Source: Plasmopara viticola
Lineage: Eukaryota > Oomycota > Peronosporomycetes > Peronosporales > Peronosporaceae
Reading direction: 5' to 3'
Assembly (NCBI GenBank): GCA_001695595.3
Contig: MBPM02000023.1
Span: 806,001-870,000, forward strand
Length of the DNA stretch: 64,000 bases
The position numbers were made by a program, and so were the translations under genes. The notes beneath the pieces were generated by a model, which saw only the letters and a program-made list of their open reading frames with translations, had not been told where the DNA came from and did no database searches. This document shows positions 12,016-24,400 of this stretch, piece after piece (the first letter of the stretch is position 1; every line of letters starts with the position of its first letter).

Positions 12016-15000
12016 TTATTCATACACGACAAGCGATTGCTCGTCAATTTCCAAGTCGCTGCTATCACTACTGCCAATGCTGCATGACTTGTTACGGCTA
12101 CCTTGGCCGAAATTTTCCGCTGCTTTCACCACGCTAGCCCGGACACGAGGTTCGCCATCGGAAGTTAACTCCTCGCACTCGCTACTACTATTGTCATCAA
12201 CCTCGGGAATGGTGCGGAACGAATTAAACTTAGCCGGGTTATGTCTGGCAAGCCCTGGGACTGCCACACCTTCATCAACGCGATCACACATTGAATCACG
12301 CTGCAGTCTACAATTAAGCTGCTCACAATCAGTTTCTTGCTCAAATTGCCGCTGCAATTTGTCGCGCTCGTGTTGACGGCGGTCAGCTGATTGACCTTCT
12401 TTACGACGCGTGTCTTTCAGGCGTTGAAGCTCTTGCTCATAATGCGCGACATTCGATCTCAAATTTGTCATACACTCTTTTATATCTGGAAACATGGTAA
12501 ACATGAGGTCCCAGAGTGGTGAAACAATCTTTTGCGCGAAAAAAAGCTGGCCTTCAACCATCTTGAGCGGATCGTCGATGTTTCTGTATGATATGGGTAT
12601 ATTTTCAGTTTGCTCCATTAGAGCCTGATACGCGAATTCCTTCGAAATCATGTTGCTCCACTTTAAAGCAATGGCCTTCGGAAATACTTGTCCTGATAAA
12701 TCGCTCGCATGAACAAGTGTCTTAATAAAAAACAGTCGCTCGTCCACGGTTTTATTATATACCCAACCGCCTTTCGTCAATCGCCCAGTTGCTGCGCGAC
12801 TAGGACCATGCTTAGTGCCGGTATTCGAGTGAGGATTGTTCAGCATAGAACCATTCGTATTTCCACACGGTGTGACTGCCACAGCTCCTTCCGACAGCAT
12901 AACAGCATCGCGCAACACGTTCAGAATCTCTGGTCCTTCCTTCTCCTCACCAACCTCGCTAATTGCTGCAATAATCGCCGAAACACTCGCGGAATCACGC
13001 TTGGCGGATGAAATCACCGTAGTGTCGACGAGATGATTCGCGGGGCGAAGAACCTTTTCAAGTGACTCTAAAAATTTAAAGTGATTCGCCATGTCCGTGC
13101 CCAAAATCGCCGTGATGATCATTTTACGAACGTGATGATAATCAGCCGGGGGCAAATCCTGCAATATATTAGCGTTCTTTTCTTTCGAAATCAAGCGAAA
13201 GGTCGTATATGCGTGGTGGTGTTCAAGCACAGATTCATCGCTGTACAGTAATGCTAACTGGGAACCTGACTTAACTTCGAAGTCATTCGTATGGCCTGGG
13301 TGATCGACATCGTGACCGAGTGACGCAACGAGACAGGCAGCAATATCCAATGGCTGAAGCAGCTGCCCTGCCTCTGTCGTACTGAGGAGAAGATACGATG
13401 CATGAACGACGGAAAAAGCGTGCAGAAAATTGTGAAACGGATTTGGATGGTAATGTTCTTTCATCGCCACAATAAAATTTTGTAAACGGTGCTTAGTTGT
13501 TTTAAGCACTTCATCCACCTTAAAATCCAGATACATTTCCTCTAAAAGCTTTGGAAGAGAAGCTGGGTCCATTACAAAAACGTTAAACTCCCATGACGGA
13601 AAGCGCGAATCCGGCGGGGCACTAAACATTAGTCCGGGAGGGAGGTTTTCATCACTCCCTGCAAATTCATAACCCAATCGTCCCGAATTAAAGTTTTTGC
13701 TCCCGATAATGTTGTCCACACACTGCTCGACGACGTCCACGGGATGCATGTACTGACTTGTATTATTCTTGGCAACATTGGGATTGATCGCGTTTGCTTT
13801 GTCCTCTCGAGTCTCTCCCTTCACTGCAGCCGCGCACTCGGAGCAGCCTGTTGTATGCCGATCACTAGGCACATACTTATTCATAAGGCAAGCTTCCGGG
13901 TGTGCACGAGCTGCCGAAGCATAGCTTGTATAACACTCCAGCAAATTCACCTGACTTCGAGCCCGCTTCGCCAACACCTGCTCTGCTCGTGTGTCCGCCA
14001 ACAACTTGATATACTCAATTTCATTACAACGTCGACGCAGAATGACAGCAACTTCACAGGCAAATGCTTCGAGTGCACACTCGTCGTCAAACGTGAATCC
14101 TAAACAGCCGGCCGTAGACATCCCAGCAGAAACTGGTTCCTCAATCTTATTAATGATCTCCAGTACCGCAATGGGTCGATTACTCACCTTTTCAATCATC
14201 TGTGACGATTCTTGTATGCCCACAGGGACATACAACATGCAGCGCGTGTGAATACCTTGACGCTCATCAACTTTCCAGTTAAATCGACGATCAATTTTTG
14301 GGTTTCGAACGTTAAGCGTTTGCTGCGTTGTGGCTGCAAGACCCAGCATGCTCGCACGAATAGGAACGCGAAACGTTTCGTCATTGTAACTTGATGAAAG
14401 AGACCACAATTCATCCGTCTCCCAGTCAATCATGTACAGTGTCACACGCTCTGCATTCGTGATATGACAAGCCCCATCGATGACACCGTCTACGAGGTTC
14501 AGTACCGTATCCTCAGTATCTGATGAGCTAATGATGCGTAAGAGAGCCTTTTGCGTGCGCTCGGACAGTAGCACGTCATGAAATTCGATACATTTCCGCA
14601 TGCAAGAGTTTAGAATCGGTCCGAGCCACGTCAATAACTTCAGATAAAGCTCTTCCAATGGACGCTGCGTCGGATACATGTTCGTGGCTTCAATAATTGC
14701 ATAGACCGAGTCATGCTCCATCAATGGAACACAAAATAGTTTCTGTCCATGGAACTCCTGCTTCAAATCAACTTCAGAATCGTATCCTTTTTCCAAAGTA
14801 AAGTCCACTAACGATCGTGCTACCCTCGAATTCAATGCAACACCCACTAGTCCTCGTGACGAGGCCAGTCCAGACTGCGTCGGTGAACCACGCGTGATGC
14901 GAGACATGTTTTGCGAATTCTGATCGACGAGAAAGACAGCAGCCGCAGCGGCACCAAGATCGTCCTGTAAAAAATCAAGTAACAGACGAATTACCAGCAC

Positions 15001-15471
15001 CACGTCATTGACTTCCAAGATCCGCTGCACCAGTTCCCAAAATGCTCGGTGTTTCTGCTCAATCAAGTACCGTCCATCGTAGTCTGACAGATCGTCGGCG
15101 CGAGCGGAGCTTGACGGGCTGCCTGCACACGACATGAACCAGGAGACTACACGGCTTACAAGCGACGACGTGCTTGACACAGCCGTGGCTCTCCTTCTGT
15201 CTGTATCGCCATAAGCAAAGTGTAACTCCGTTGTATTAAGCGTCACGTTGGAGCTTGCAGAGCTCTCGGAGCTATCCCTTCGTCTGCGCCGGCTTGAAGT
15301 CCTCTCAGTTGTCCCGTTGCCAGCGTCAGGGTCTTGTAAGGACGGTCCCGTCCAGTCCGACGACAAATGCAGTTTCTCGGTAGAAATGTGAATGGGTGAC
15401 GGAGACGGCTGGTGGTGTAGAGTGGGAGTGGTGCTTTTACTGCCCATTTTCTTTTCTCTGCCTGGGTGCAT
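12016..15471 (-). CDS. GAF-GAF 3',5'-cyclic-nucleotide phosphodiesterase
   Basis: Hydrolyses cAMP and/or cGMP; substrate choice cannot be read from sequence. It is a single uninterrupted ORF of 1151 aa from the ATG at 15471. Domain order: low-complexity N-terminus, GAF-1 (about 145-290), GAF-2 (about 305-485), a linker with Cys/His residues (about 500-580), then the PDEase domain (about 640-1030). Catalytic metal ligands are visible as HNFLHAFSVVH (about 680-690) and GHDVDHPGHTN (719-729), with a late LVHASDLS aspartate. The tail after the domain is charged and predicted coiled-coil, ending in acidic serine-rich sequence. The layout recalls animal PDE2/5/6/10/11, where GAF domains bind cyclic nucleotide. 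About 110 residues before the final conserved Asp region look like an insertion relative to animal PDEs. Confidence 0.9.
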   Translation of the reverse strand: MHPGREKKMGSKSTTPTLHHQPSPSPIHISTEKLHLSSDWTGPSLQDPDAGNGTTERTSSRRRRRDSSESSASSNVTLNTTELHFAYGDTDRRRATAVSSTSSLVSRVVSWFMSCAGSPSSSARADDLSDYDGRYLIEQKHRAFWELVQRILEVNDVVLVIRLLLDFLQDDLGAAAAAVFLVDQNSQNMSRITRGSPTQSGLASSRGLVGVALNSRVARSLVDFTLEKGYDSEVDLKQEFHGQKLFCVPLMEHDSVYAIIEATNMYPTQRPLEELYLKLLTWLGPILNSCMRKCIEFHDVLLSERTQKALLRIISSSDTEDTVLNLVDGVIDGACHITNAERVTLYMIDWETDELWSLSSSYNDETFRVPIRASMLGLAATTQQTLNVRNPKIDRRFNWKVDERQGIHTRCMLYVPVGIQESSQMIEKVSNRPIAVLEIINKIEEPVSAGMSTAGCLGFTFDDECALEAFACEVAVILRRRCNEIEYIKLLADTRAEQVLAKRARSQVNLLECYTSYASAARAHPEACLMNKYVPSDRHTTGCSECAAAVKGETREDKANAINPNVAKNNTSQYMHPVDVVEQCVDNIIGSKNFNSGRLGYEFAGSDENLPPGLMFSAPPDSRFPSWEFNVFVMDPASLPKLLEEMYLDFKVDEVLKTTKHRLQNFIVAMKEHYHPNPFHNFLHAFSVVHASYLLLSTTEAGQLLQPLDIAACLVASLGHDVDHPGHTNDFEVKSGSQLALLYSDESVLEHHHAYTTFRLISKEKNANILQDLPPADYHHVRKMIITAILGTDMANHFKFLESLEKVLRPANHLVDTTVISSAKRDSASVSAIIAAISEVGEEKEGPEILNVLRDAVMLSEGAVAVTPCGNTNGSMLNNPHSNTGTKHGPSRAATGRLTKGGWVYNKTVDERLFFIKTLVHASDLSGQVFPKAIALKWSNMISKEFAYQALMEQTENIPISYRNIDDPLKMVEGQLFFAQKIVSPLWDLMFTMFPDIKECMTNLRSNVAHYEQELQRLKDTRRKEGQSADRRQHERDKLQRQFEQETDCEQLNCRLQRDSMCDRVDEGVAVPGLARHNPAKFNSFRTIPEVDDNSSSECEELTSDGEPRVRASVVKAAENFGQGSRNKSCSIGSSDSSDLEIDEQSLVVYE

Positions 15472-16148
15472 GTATCTACTAATCTAACCGCCTCAGGCCA
15501 CCCTGTTCCGTCGTTTCGTCTCCAATCGGTTTCTATTTTTGGTGAGGTTGCACACTCCACTTGTCGTGCCGGCGTGTCGCGAGTTTCCAGTGGATTAGTG
15601 GAAAATTAGGTCACCTCGTTCGCTCATGAGCCGTGTCCAACCTCCGCGCCGCTCGCTTCCTGCGATATGAGTGCAGCGATAATAGAGCAGGGACAAAAAC
15701 AGACCATTTGGGCATCGCATGCGCTCTTGTCTCCTCTTCTTTGAATATGCGATTTGTAGATCTGCTTAATTAGGTAATCGTTGCAATGGTGACAAAGGAA
15801 GTATACCCCTAGCGAGAGTGGCTTCGCACTTAAAAGAATCATTGAGACATGCGCTGACCTAAAGTTGAGAGTTTTTCTAGTATTATATCGTACTAAAGAA
15901 AATTCTTCGAACGCTAAGTACCATAATTGCATATATTGTAGCTTTTGAAAACAGCATCGGTTGTGGGCGATCTTGGCACTACACAATTTCTCCGACTTGA
16001 AAGATTGCTTAACCTGCAATCTGCACATTTTCCATTCGCCGATAGAAAAGAGCAGAGCGAGAGGGGGCAAAACCACTGCGACGATTTTAGTTAGAGAAAA
16101 CGTCGTTGCCGCATCCCAGTACAGCTTGAAGCGAAACTGCCATTACAC

Positions 16149-16867
16149 TCAAAACCGCAACCAAGTCAGTAGGAAGACGGCGGTTGTGGTTGGTGACGGG
16201 AGAAATTCCACGAAGCCACCAGTCAAGCGGCATGACTCGTCGTAAAGAAATTGCATACTCTTGAGCAACGACGGATGCAGCGTGCTCGGCTCGTTCTCGT
16301 AGAGCCACATAACGATGGCCCAGACAATAGTGGCGAGTACTGGGTACACATGCGCAAAATGGTACTGCGCGAATGGCTGATAGCCTTTGGCTGCCAAGGC
16401 GCGCGTTAAGCTTATAAGCACGCGCGACATTAAGTACATAACAATTTGAAGATTTACACCCGAATAGTGGCCCCACACCATGTAGCCGCCGATGGCGCCC
16501 GCCACAGCAGCGTGCCAATGGGCGCCAGGTTTGCCAACACCCATTACTAAGTGCTGTCCCAGCACATGCTGCCGATGCGCACGTAATATTGCCAGCACGG
16601 ACTTGTAGATGCCGACAAAAAGTGCCAGGTTCTTGCTGTGTTCAAAGGTGAGACGCACGATACCGCGGACCTTCTGGCGAAAAGATCCTTTTTGAAAGAG
16701 AAAGATCATCACCATTGCTGACAAGAGAATAACAGTAATCGTCATATAGATTTTATATTGTAATACAAAGTAGCACAAATTCCTGTACCGTGGGGAGCAC
16801 GCACTTTAGCGCCGTAAAGCGATCCATTGCGGATTCCGCGCAAAATCGTGAGCAGTGTCTCCTGCAT
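16149..16867 (-). CDS. PXMP4: Peroxisomal membrane protein PXMP4/PMP24-like
   Basis: Integral peroxisomal membrane protein of the Tim17/PMP24 family; its biochemical role is not well defined. Two exons on the minus strand, 16867-16789 and 16717-16149, joined across a 71-bp intron, give 215 aa. The joined N-terminus reads as ILRGIRNGSLYGAKVRAPH followed by AMVMIFLF, the hallmark start of this family. Later family blocks include GSFRQKV, FEHSKNLA, NLQIVMYLMSRVL and STLHPSLLKSMQFLY. Several hydrophobic segments are evident. The last ~20 residues are unlike the family and could be read-through of a missed splice site. The frame starts at 16867 rather than at the downstream in-frame methionine, because the first exon restores the conserved N-terminus. 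Confidence 0.87.
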
Positions 16868-17548
16868 TGAGTTGCACTCTAAATAGATTTGGCTTGCAAA
16901 ACTTTAACTTGAATCAGTATTTTTTTTTTAAACATTCGAAAAAAATGCGTAATCAGGGCATAGACATCGCATGCTTCTCATTAGGCATCTGCTTAAGTGT
17001 GCCTCTTATCTGAATGCCACTCTAGTTATTGCTGGTGATACGCTCGTTGGATGAAGGCGCGTCTGCTATCGCTATCAAGCAACCCTTAGAGCGCCAAAAC
17101 GCTCATACCCGCTCGGGGAGTGTCCGAGCTGATACCACAATCACAGCAAATGTTAGCGTGGACGAATCGTTAGTGACGATAAGAATGCGTACGTTGAGAG
17201 TTCGTTAAGTGTACGTGAAAGAGCATCTCTTAGAGCACGTGGTCTTGAGCTGCATAGCCGCTGAAGACTTGGCAACCCGTACTAACGGCCCAGCATTCAT
17301 ACGCGGTTGAAGACTATGTGACGAAAGCAACATTTGAAGCTTACTAGGATGATGATGACGCTTTGAAGAGTCAGTGCAGCACTGTAAGCGTGTAAACAGC
17401 ATGTCACGACGAGTCTGTAAAGCTTCAGCAGCGAAAATTGGGTGCACAATAACGCGTGCAATCTTCATTCGCGATACCTCTGCCTCTTCAAGATTCGGAA
17501 AAAATACGCCAGCTGCATGCTCATAAAATCGGGAGTTCCATTGGTAAT
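16868..17548. other. Intergenic, nothing recognised
   Basis: A short T-run and small open frames only. It includes the putative promoter side of the PXMP4-like gene. No supported feature before the SINE at 17549. Confidence 0.5.
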
Positions 17549-17874
17549 TGTATTGTATTGTATTGTATTACGTTATCGCGTTGCCAAGTTATGCACGTGC
17601 TAAGCTCAGTATGGCTAGTCCACGGCATAGAGTGGTGTCCGCATACGTCGGGTCTCGTTCGGCGGGCAGTGCAGCCAGCACCGAGGTCGTGAGGGTCTTA
17701 TTTTGTTTAGCTCTGACTTGGTAAGAGCCCAGGTGGCGCTCTGGTGCTGAACACCGTCGCGTCGAGGGTGAGACTCGTTAGAGACCTGCAGATGCCCGAG
17801 AGCACCAGCCCGATGCGCGCGAGCATTTAGCCCCCGCGCTTGGAAGGAGGGCGTCACCCCGACCTTTTCCGAAG
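17549..17874 (-). mobile_element. SINE-like retroposon, copy 1 (full length)
   Basis: About 326 bp, highly similar to copies at 33857-34178 and 62786-63060. Read on its sense (minus) strand it starts with CTTCGGAAAAGGTCGGGG and ends in a pentamer tail of about four ACAAT units. It is flanked by a 12-bp direct repeat, tccattggtaat at 17537-17548 and tccgttggtaat at 17875-17886, with one mismatch, taken as a target-site duplication. No reverse transcriptase is encoded, and I could not place clear tRNA A/B boxes. A minus-strand open frame inside it is shared by the copies but is probably not a gene. Confidence 0.85.
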
Positions 17875-17886
17875 TCCGTTGGTAAT

Positions 17887-19326
17887 GTTATCATTAAATT
17901 GTCCTTCTGATGTTGGCTGCCCGCCATGTCCATTCACTTGTGAAATCAAGCATATTTGTCGCCTTCATTCAAATCACATTAGTGGCGCGAAATTGGTGGA
18001 CGCTTTCGACAAATACATCACCGTATTGGCCCAGGACGTCTACCACGATTTGCAAGGGACACATGGAACAGAGTTTGGATTTCCTGTACGTAGCTTTCGC
18101 AAATTCAAAGCTGTCGCTTTTGCCATTTCTCAATTATAGGCAAGAGCCCGACGATAAGATTGAAAAATACTGACATCGCTCAGAGGTTGTTGAGATGGCC
18201 ATTCCGCATACTCGAGCCACCCGAATTAGAGGTAGGTTCAGAAATATTGGCACTTTTTGGCACAACATTCCAGTTGATGAGCTTTTTGCTAATCGACAAA
18301 GTTCAAATACATTCCTTTCCTCAATACTTAGAGGGGGCTAGATAGCACAAGCTGCAGGTGCTGCTGTGGCCGCAGCTTGCCTTAGATAAAGGTTCTTCTC
18401 GCATCACTTGAATTATTGACGTATATGTTGACGATTTTGCCTTTTATTATGCTGGATTATAATAACGCAATCTCTCATCACAAATATGATCTAATTAATC
18501 GCGAGCGCAGCTCACATGATAAGTTAGCTGTGTTGAAAACTCTAATTTGGAGAAGAGGATCACCTTCATCACATCAAGTATCTCTTTCTAGTTTTTGATA
18601 ACTAGCTTCAATCAGCTAAAGCTTACGTCGGTAACAATCAATGAAGGGTATTGATTGTAGTGGTGAGGAGCTAACAACAATCATAATTTTGTTCAGAAGT
18701 GGTTATGAGCACCACGCGAGCTCCAAGCACAGCCAGCAGTCCGACATCTGCACGCAATTTACCACCTTACTACCTTCAGCTGTAAACCAACCGTCCACAG
18801 TCCCACCATTCGATGATTCTGCAAATAATCTGCCCGCAATCACGCGGTTAAATGCAAGGCCGCGCGACGGGAAAGCTATCGTGCCAACGATTTCGCACCG
18901 CCAGAAGCGTCACCTTCTCAGCGATTCCACAATCCTCCACCACATACGACAACTTTCCATCTTCTGTGCGACAACCTTTGTATGTATGATGCTGCGATTT
19001 GTGCTTTTCAATATTTCTTTTTAATTTACAGATGTAAGAGAACGGTTACAATGAATCCAGCGGCCTACTTTGGACTTTCGTTGGTAGCGTTCGCAGATTG
19101 AGTATCGTGTCGTTTACTTCAAATTTTATCTTGCTGGCAGCAGTCTTACTCGATCCAAATATGTGCATTTTTCACGATATACAAGCCCGTTAACGTTTTG
19201 AAATTTCCTCAAAGATAGAGGCAAACAAAAAATTAAAATTCCAGCGTTTGCAAATTGAGAAAAATGCCATCGTGAAGCTGCTGTCGTATTTCTTTTCGAT
19301 TTTACAGGCTAAATAAGGTGTTTATG
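17887..19326. other. Intergenic, one unsupported ORF
   Basis: Open frames at 18641-19024 carry no recognisable domain. A second short frame, beginning with an ATG near 18704, encodes a Ser/Thr/Pro-rich start, then stops at once. A first exon of an unknown gene is possible; I cannot support it. Confidence 0.4.
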
Positions 19327-21401
19327 TCAAAAGCTACTGTCGTTGTCGCTGTTCTCGATTTCATCGTCCAACTCTTTTAATGAGAGCGTATCGGTGGCAG
19401 ATAAGCTCCAATTTGAATTTTGCCAAGATGGAAATCGACCTTCTCGATCCATAATTGTTAAATAGGGCTCCACTTCAAAAGCAAAAACATCACCCGTGCA
19501 TGCATACTCAAGCCCATTCTTTCCTCGTGTGGCCTCGAACATCTCTTCACGACGTGATACAATACGCTGCTTGGCAGAAAATGTTCGCGTACGGGCGATC
19601 GGGCGAAATGCCTTCGGTGCAGGATTTTCGTTTGTAATTGCTACAACGCGGGTGAGAATGGCTTGGGCAACATCTCGTAAGCGCTTAGAAACCTAGTATA
19701 TGTAATAATACCATCTCAATAGAAAATCCGACAGTAGAAAATATGTGATTGTCATCGTACCTCATAGCTGTTCGTGCCATTGTACGTGTTAGCAACCATC
19801 GCTTCACACAAACTCATCAGCTCCATAGCAATCGATAAATCTTCCACTAGAGAAAAGTAAGGTATGCTGTTTTCATGGACAAGGCCAAGAATTCGGTCAA
19901 GGGGCATTGCAGTCGCATCGAGAAAACAATTGTAGCTGATGTCATTCGCTTCACTTATCGACATGCTCTGATGTGTACGCTTCTTTTCAATCATTTTTCC
20001 GTGCAGCAATTTTCCAATCAAGTGAAAATCAGAGAGAAATGAATCACGAGCGTTCAAACTGAATACTGACAACGACTCCGAAGTTGAAGATGGAGTCCTT
20101 TTTTTCTTATTCTTTTGTAAAGAGACTGCAGGCACTACTTTGTGCTTCGCTGCGTTTGGAGTATGCAGCAGCTGCAACATGTTTAACGCGTGCCTTATAT
20201 CGCCATTGCTGCTGTCGATGATATTCTGAAAATCTGCCAGCTGATAATGGCAATTCTCTTGAGCAGCAACATAGTTAAGACATTTCTTAAGCCGCGCAGT
20301 CGTCACTGGATTAATATGAATTACTGTAGTCAGCGGTGAATGCATCACCTCGCGAGAAAATATTCGGCTCAAATGCTCCAGATCAATCTTGCTTCCTTGA
20401 ATGTCGCTGTATATACATACTACAGGATAATGACAACTACTTGTCGAGTCAATCACAAATTGATAAATTCGCTTAAGCTGCTCCTCGTACATCAAATTGT
20501 TTTTCGACCACGACTGTGGCCAGCTTTCGACTAAGACAACTTGCCTTGTGCTGACCGGCAACGATTCTTGCTGAATGCAAGGTAGTCGGCGCTTGCACCC
20601 TATAGTCGCAGTGTGCCGGGTAGTAGCAACAGGAAGTGCTGTGTAGACTGATGAGCGAAACATAAAATCAGAGAAATCGTCTACCCTAGATGTCTGCGGC
20701 GTCCAAATATCATCTCGTAGCTTGCATTCAAAGTCAATTTTTCCAGCGGCTGAATTGTCCTTCCACTCTTTGATTAACAAGCCAAGCTTTCGAGCGATGC
20801 AGCGCACTGTCGTTGACTTGCCTGAACCTGGTGGGCCGCACAAGAACAGCAACCGCTTTTGAGATACTCGAGAGGATGACGACGTACGCTCCAGCCAATT
20901 CAAAATCTCATGCACCTTCTTTTCGTTTACGCAAAGTTCATCGACCGTCTTCGGAGCATACAGTTCTGACCATAGGTTTTGGCAAGTCTTTGCAGCCACT
21001 TTGTTGACATTGTTACATCGTACAACGGCATCTCCATCACTACTTAATGTTGCAGAAGTGATGATAGCAGCGTCACCGCTCGCGGCATTGTCCGTTCCTT
21101 TGAGACACTTCAGTCGAAAATCTGACAGGCGCTTGTCCTTACTCCTTTCGATCATCGACTTGTCTACTGGCTGCGATTGCCACTGCGGCAGCTTTTGCAC
21201 TTTTCTTGAAAAGCCTAGACGCAAGCTTTCGCTTACTTTGCACCGGTAAGTGGTTTGATCTACATCTGCAGACGTACATATGGAGTGCTCCCGAGACTTT
21301 TCTGTCTTATCGGCCTTTACTTTCTGTGAGGATGGTCGAACTTCCTCGGTCGTTGACACAAGCACTATGTCTGAGTCGCTACTGCTGTCCACCGACTCCA
21401 T
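19327..21401 (-). CDS. RAD17: RAD17/Rad24-like checkpoint clamp loader
   Basis: In the known family this AAA+ protein replaces RFC1 in the clamp loader that places the 9-1-1 clamp on damaged DNA and starts the ATR checkpoint in the nucleus. Exons 21401-19761 and 19692-19327, separated by a 68-bp intron, give 668 aa. A low-complexity N-terminus of about 140 residues precedes LWSELYAPKTVDEL, then Walker A GPPGSGKST (about 189-197). Next is a Walker B-like VVLVESWP (about 290), then the NGDIRHALNMLQ sensor region and a FLSDFHLIGKLLHGK block typical of Rad17. The second exon ends in an acidic Asp/Ser-rich tail, as seen in Rad17 proteins. The Walker B site has Glu but only one acidic residue, as in other Rad17 members. 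Confidence 0.85.
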
Positions 21402-24400
21402 CTCCCACTCGTTACTGCATTTAGAGACGTAGCAGTTGTACAGTACATATCAATCAGTAAATGAGTACATAAGAAATGTCAAGCGCGTATTTACCGCTGT
21501 CTAAGTCGTCGCCGACCGCGCCGCATCCTTCCTTTTTTATTGCTTATAAATTTGAATTTCAGTAAGATTACTAGTTCGTACCATTATCGGAACTCATACC
21601 AATTTTTAAATGGAGGATTCCCAAAAAATAAAATTCATTTTTTTTGTGCTTGTATAAATTAATAGACAGTATTGCTGGTCTTTAAATGAAGTCTATCATT
21701 CACGCGGATCTTTTTAAGCCCGAGGAAAAATAATGGTTGTTGACCGTTAGATCGTACAACTTTCTGCAAGCCTCCTCTTTGTGAAGTGCTATGTAATCCC
21801 GTCACACCTGGTATTCAATATTATGCCTGCGCGGGTAGAATGTCTGCCAGAACTCTAGGGACGCGTCAAACAATCTCTCCAAATTCATCGGATGCGCAGC
21901 TTACGCTGCTTGAAAGACATGTCGGCCATTTTAGGGCTGTGGAGATGGCTGTGTTTGCATCCCTTTCTGCTGCTAAATAGCTGGAATGCGTCACGGCACT
22001 TCTGCTCCACGAGCAATGTGTATACTTTAGAGCCAAGTCTTAGGTATAGCTCTTACTACGAGATTTAAGCCGGCGAACTTCAGGCTTTCATCATTGAAAT
22101 GAAAAAAAACCGAAATTTTTTGTTCTAGAAAATGAAAGTCAAAATGGTCTCTATAGCGGCCATAACCTTAGAAGATTGGGTGTCTGTAGTGCTCGCAGTC
22201 ATTTACATGGGAGGCCGGAATTATCGCTGGGCACTCACTTACTGAAAACACTTTGTAAGTGTCACTTGCTTTGGAAATGGATCGATTGTGAATTCTAGCA
22301 AGCTTTCAGCTCCGCTAGTGCTCATTCTTCCTCTTAAGTAACCATGGTGGAGAAACGTCTTGAGCATTTTCAGGAGTTGAGGAAGCTAAAAACCTCCATT
22401 GCTGGGACATCTCTTCGCGATCGAGTCAAAGCGTAATGGCCTAAGGGTTGGCCCGCCTTGCACTTTATTTTTGAATGACAGGCAGAAATGGTGCTTCGTA
22501 AGGAGAGTATAGCCTTGGTCAAATTCGCTCATTTGATATGCCGTGGATGAGAAGTTCCTCGATCTACAAGACCTCAGGGAGTGGTGTCTGTGGGTCAGGT
22601 GACTCCATTCCAATATCAATAGACCCAAGTGTTGCCGAGAAAACGAACGTCCCCTGCTTTGGCTGTAGTAAGCTGAGGCACATATCTGTACTTATCAACG
22701 CATGGGGTAGGCACATATAATGATTTTTTTTTTATAAATTTGAAGCCGCGCATTCAAAATCTGCGCTCTCGTAGCCAGAAGCCGTCTAATAGCTGGCATG
22801 GACGGACCACCTTGCAAGAAAAGAAGGATTTCTCATGGTGAGGGATACCATGGAAACTTAGCTCTTGTAGCTGGATGGTCAGCACAGATAAAATTGACGG
22901 ATATATAGTTTAGAGTCGCAAAAACAAGTCAATTTATTTGACTAGTCAACGAGACGATTTCAGGTGCCTCTCCATTTAAATTAATACGGCTGTGGGTTCT
23001 AAGTATTTCGACAGTGCAAATCAACTTTTGTCCTTGACATGGACAACAAGGCTTTATTTTGTATATGTCGTGGATGCAAAAGCAATGTCTTCGGATGGTT
23101 TGGCTAGGCAAGGCCGTAGGTACGAGCCTTCCCATCCCGTGCAACAGAACGTTGACATAATCCCAGTTTTGCATACAGCTCACATAAAAAAGCTTTGGCA
23201 GGTGGCCCGCGTTAAGAGATGCGATACGAAGTCGCCCCTCGGGTGTCGCAAATGCCCCTTTGTGATAGCTGTTTACGAATAGGGACAGCAGAACTCTGTA
23301 TCACAACGGTAGTTACTTTATTTTTCTGAGAAGTGATGACATCTATGGCTACGCAAGTACCGGTAATCTTTCAGTTATGCATAAGACTTGACCTCAGACA
23401 GGCTACGCCATAAATGGAGTTTTAACGCTTCGTATTTTCATGCGACTTCATGAGAAAATGTGCAGGGCTTCTATCCAGCGAAATGCGCTTAGCTTCGACG
23501 TGCTTACAGTCAAGCTTGTGCATAAAATCAAAATGGAACTTGATTCGGCTGGCTTGATCAGTCTTGATGAACCGCGCTGTTCTTGCATAGTTTCAGCGTT
23601 GTTGTTGGCATTGAATTTTTACATAAACTGCTTCGCAAAGAAGTATGCTAAAGCGTTATAATCGAACGCTCAAACGGCAAGCTTAAAAAAGAGCGACGGT
23701 CTCGGACTATTCGAACATTATAATTGCACCATTTTAAATGATTGATTTCGATGAAATGCCGCTTCTGGCAGCTATACCTACGATAAGCAGATTGTTCTTT
23801 TTTACGCGTACTTGCATGATTCGTAACTCTATCCCTATCACACATAACACACAGCACATTGCGTAGACGAGGTGTACAAAACAAAATTTGATCTTCCGGT
23901 GAACGCCCGCTCACTATATCTGTTTTAAAAGGACTGCCGTGTGCAGTAGATTGTCAGTTTAAAGATTGACTTGTCGGATACAATTTTGTTCCTTTTAGAC
24001 CAGTAGATACTTATACGCAATTAAATAAATAATGCAGATCAGCCTCCACTATAATATGCAACGGTATAAAACGTGTAATTTGTCTGCCATGGTTTTGGAG
24101 CCACTATTTTTGAGAACCCTTATGAGGGACGCCAGTTTCTAGCACAAACGCTCGACTTTATGAAATGGCCAACTGCATCCTCCTCAACTAAATCACGATT
24201 ACATTCAATAAGAGAGGGACAGAAGAAGACTCTTTGACTTTACAAATGGGGATGTGACCATGACCGAATAGACATGCCGGTCGCTCGAATTATCTAACGA
24301 TGACTTAGTCAACTCTCAAGAAGGGTGCTTCCGCTTAAGAAAGCTCCTCCGCACCAAGCTCGGCTTGTGCGCCTTAATCCACTTCTGCGACAAGTGCGGT

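Noticed and set aside
15624..16076. 150-codon minus-strand ORF between the phosphodiesterase and PXMP4-like genes
   Set aside because: No domain, no homology pattern, no supporting splice sites, and it lies in what should be the 3' UTR/promoter interval.
17615..17857. Shared ORF inside the SINE copies (ATWALTKSE pattern)
   Set aside because: Present only because the copies are the same repeat; it differs in length and frame between copies and the 5'-truncated copy lacks its start.
22992..23282. 96-codon ORF in the desert
   Set aside because: It has no recognisable motif and a mixed-composition sequence interrupted on both sides, consistent with chance or relic sequence.
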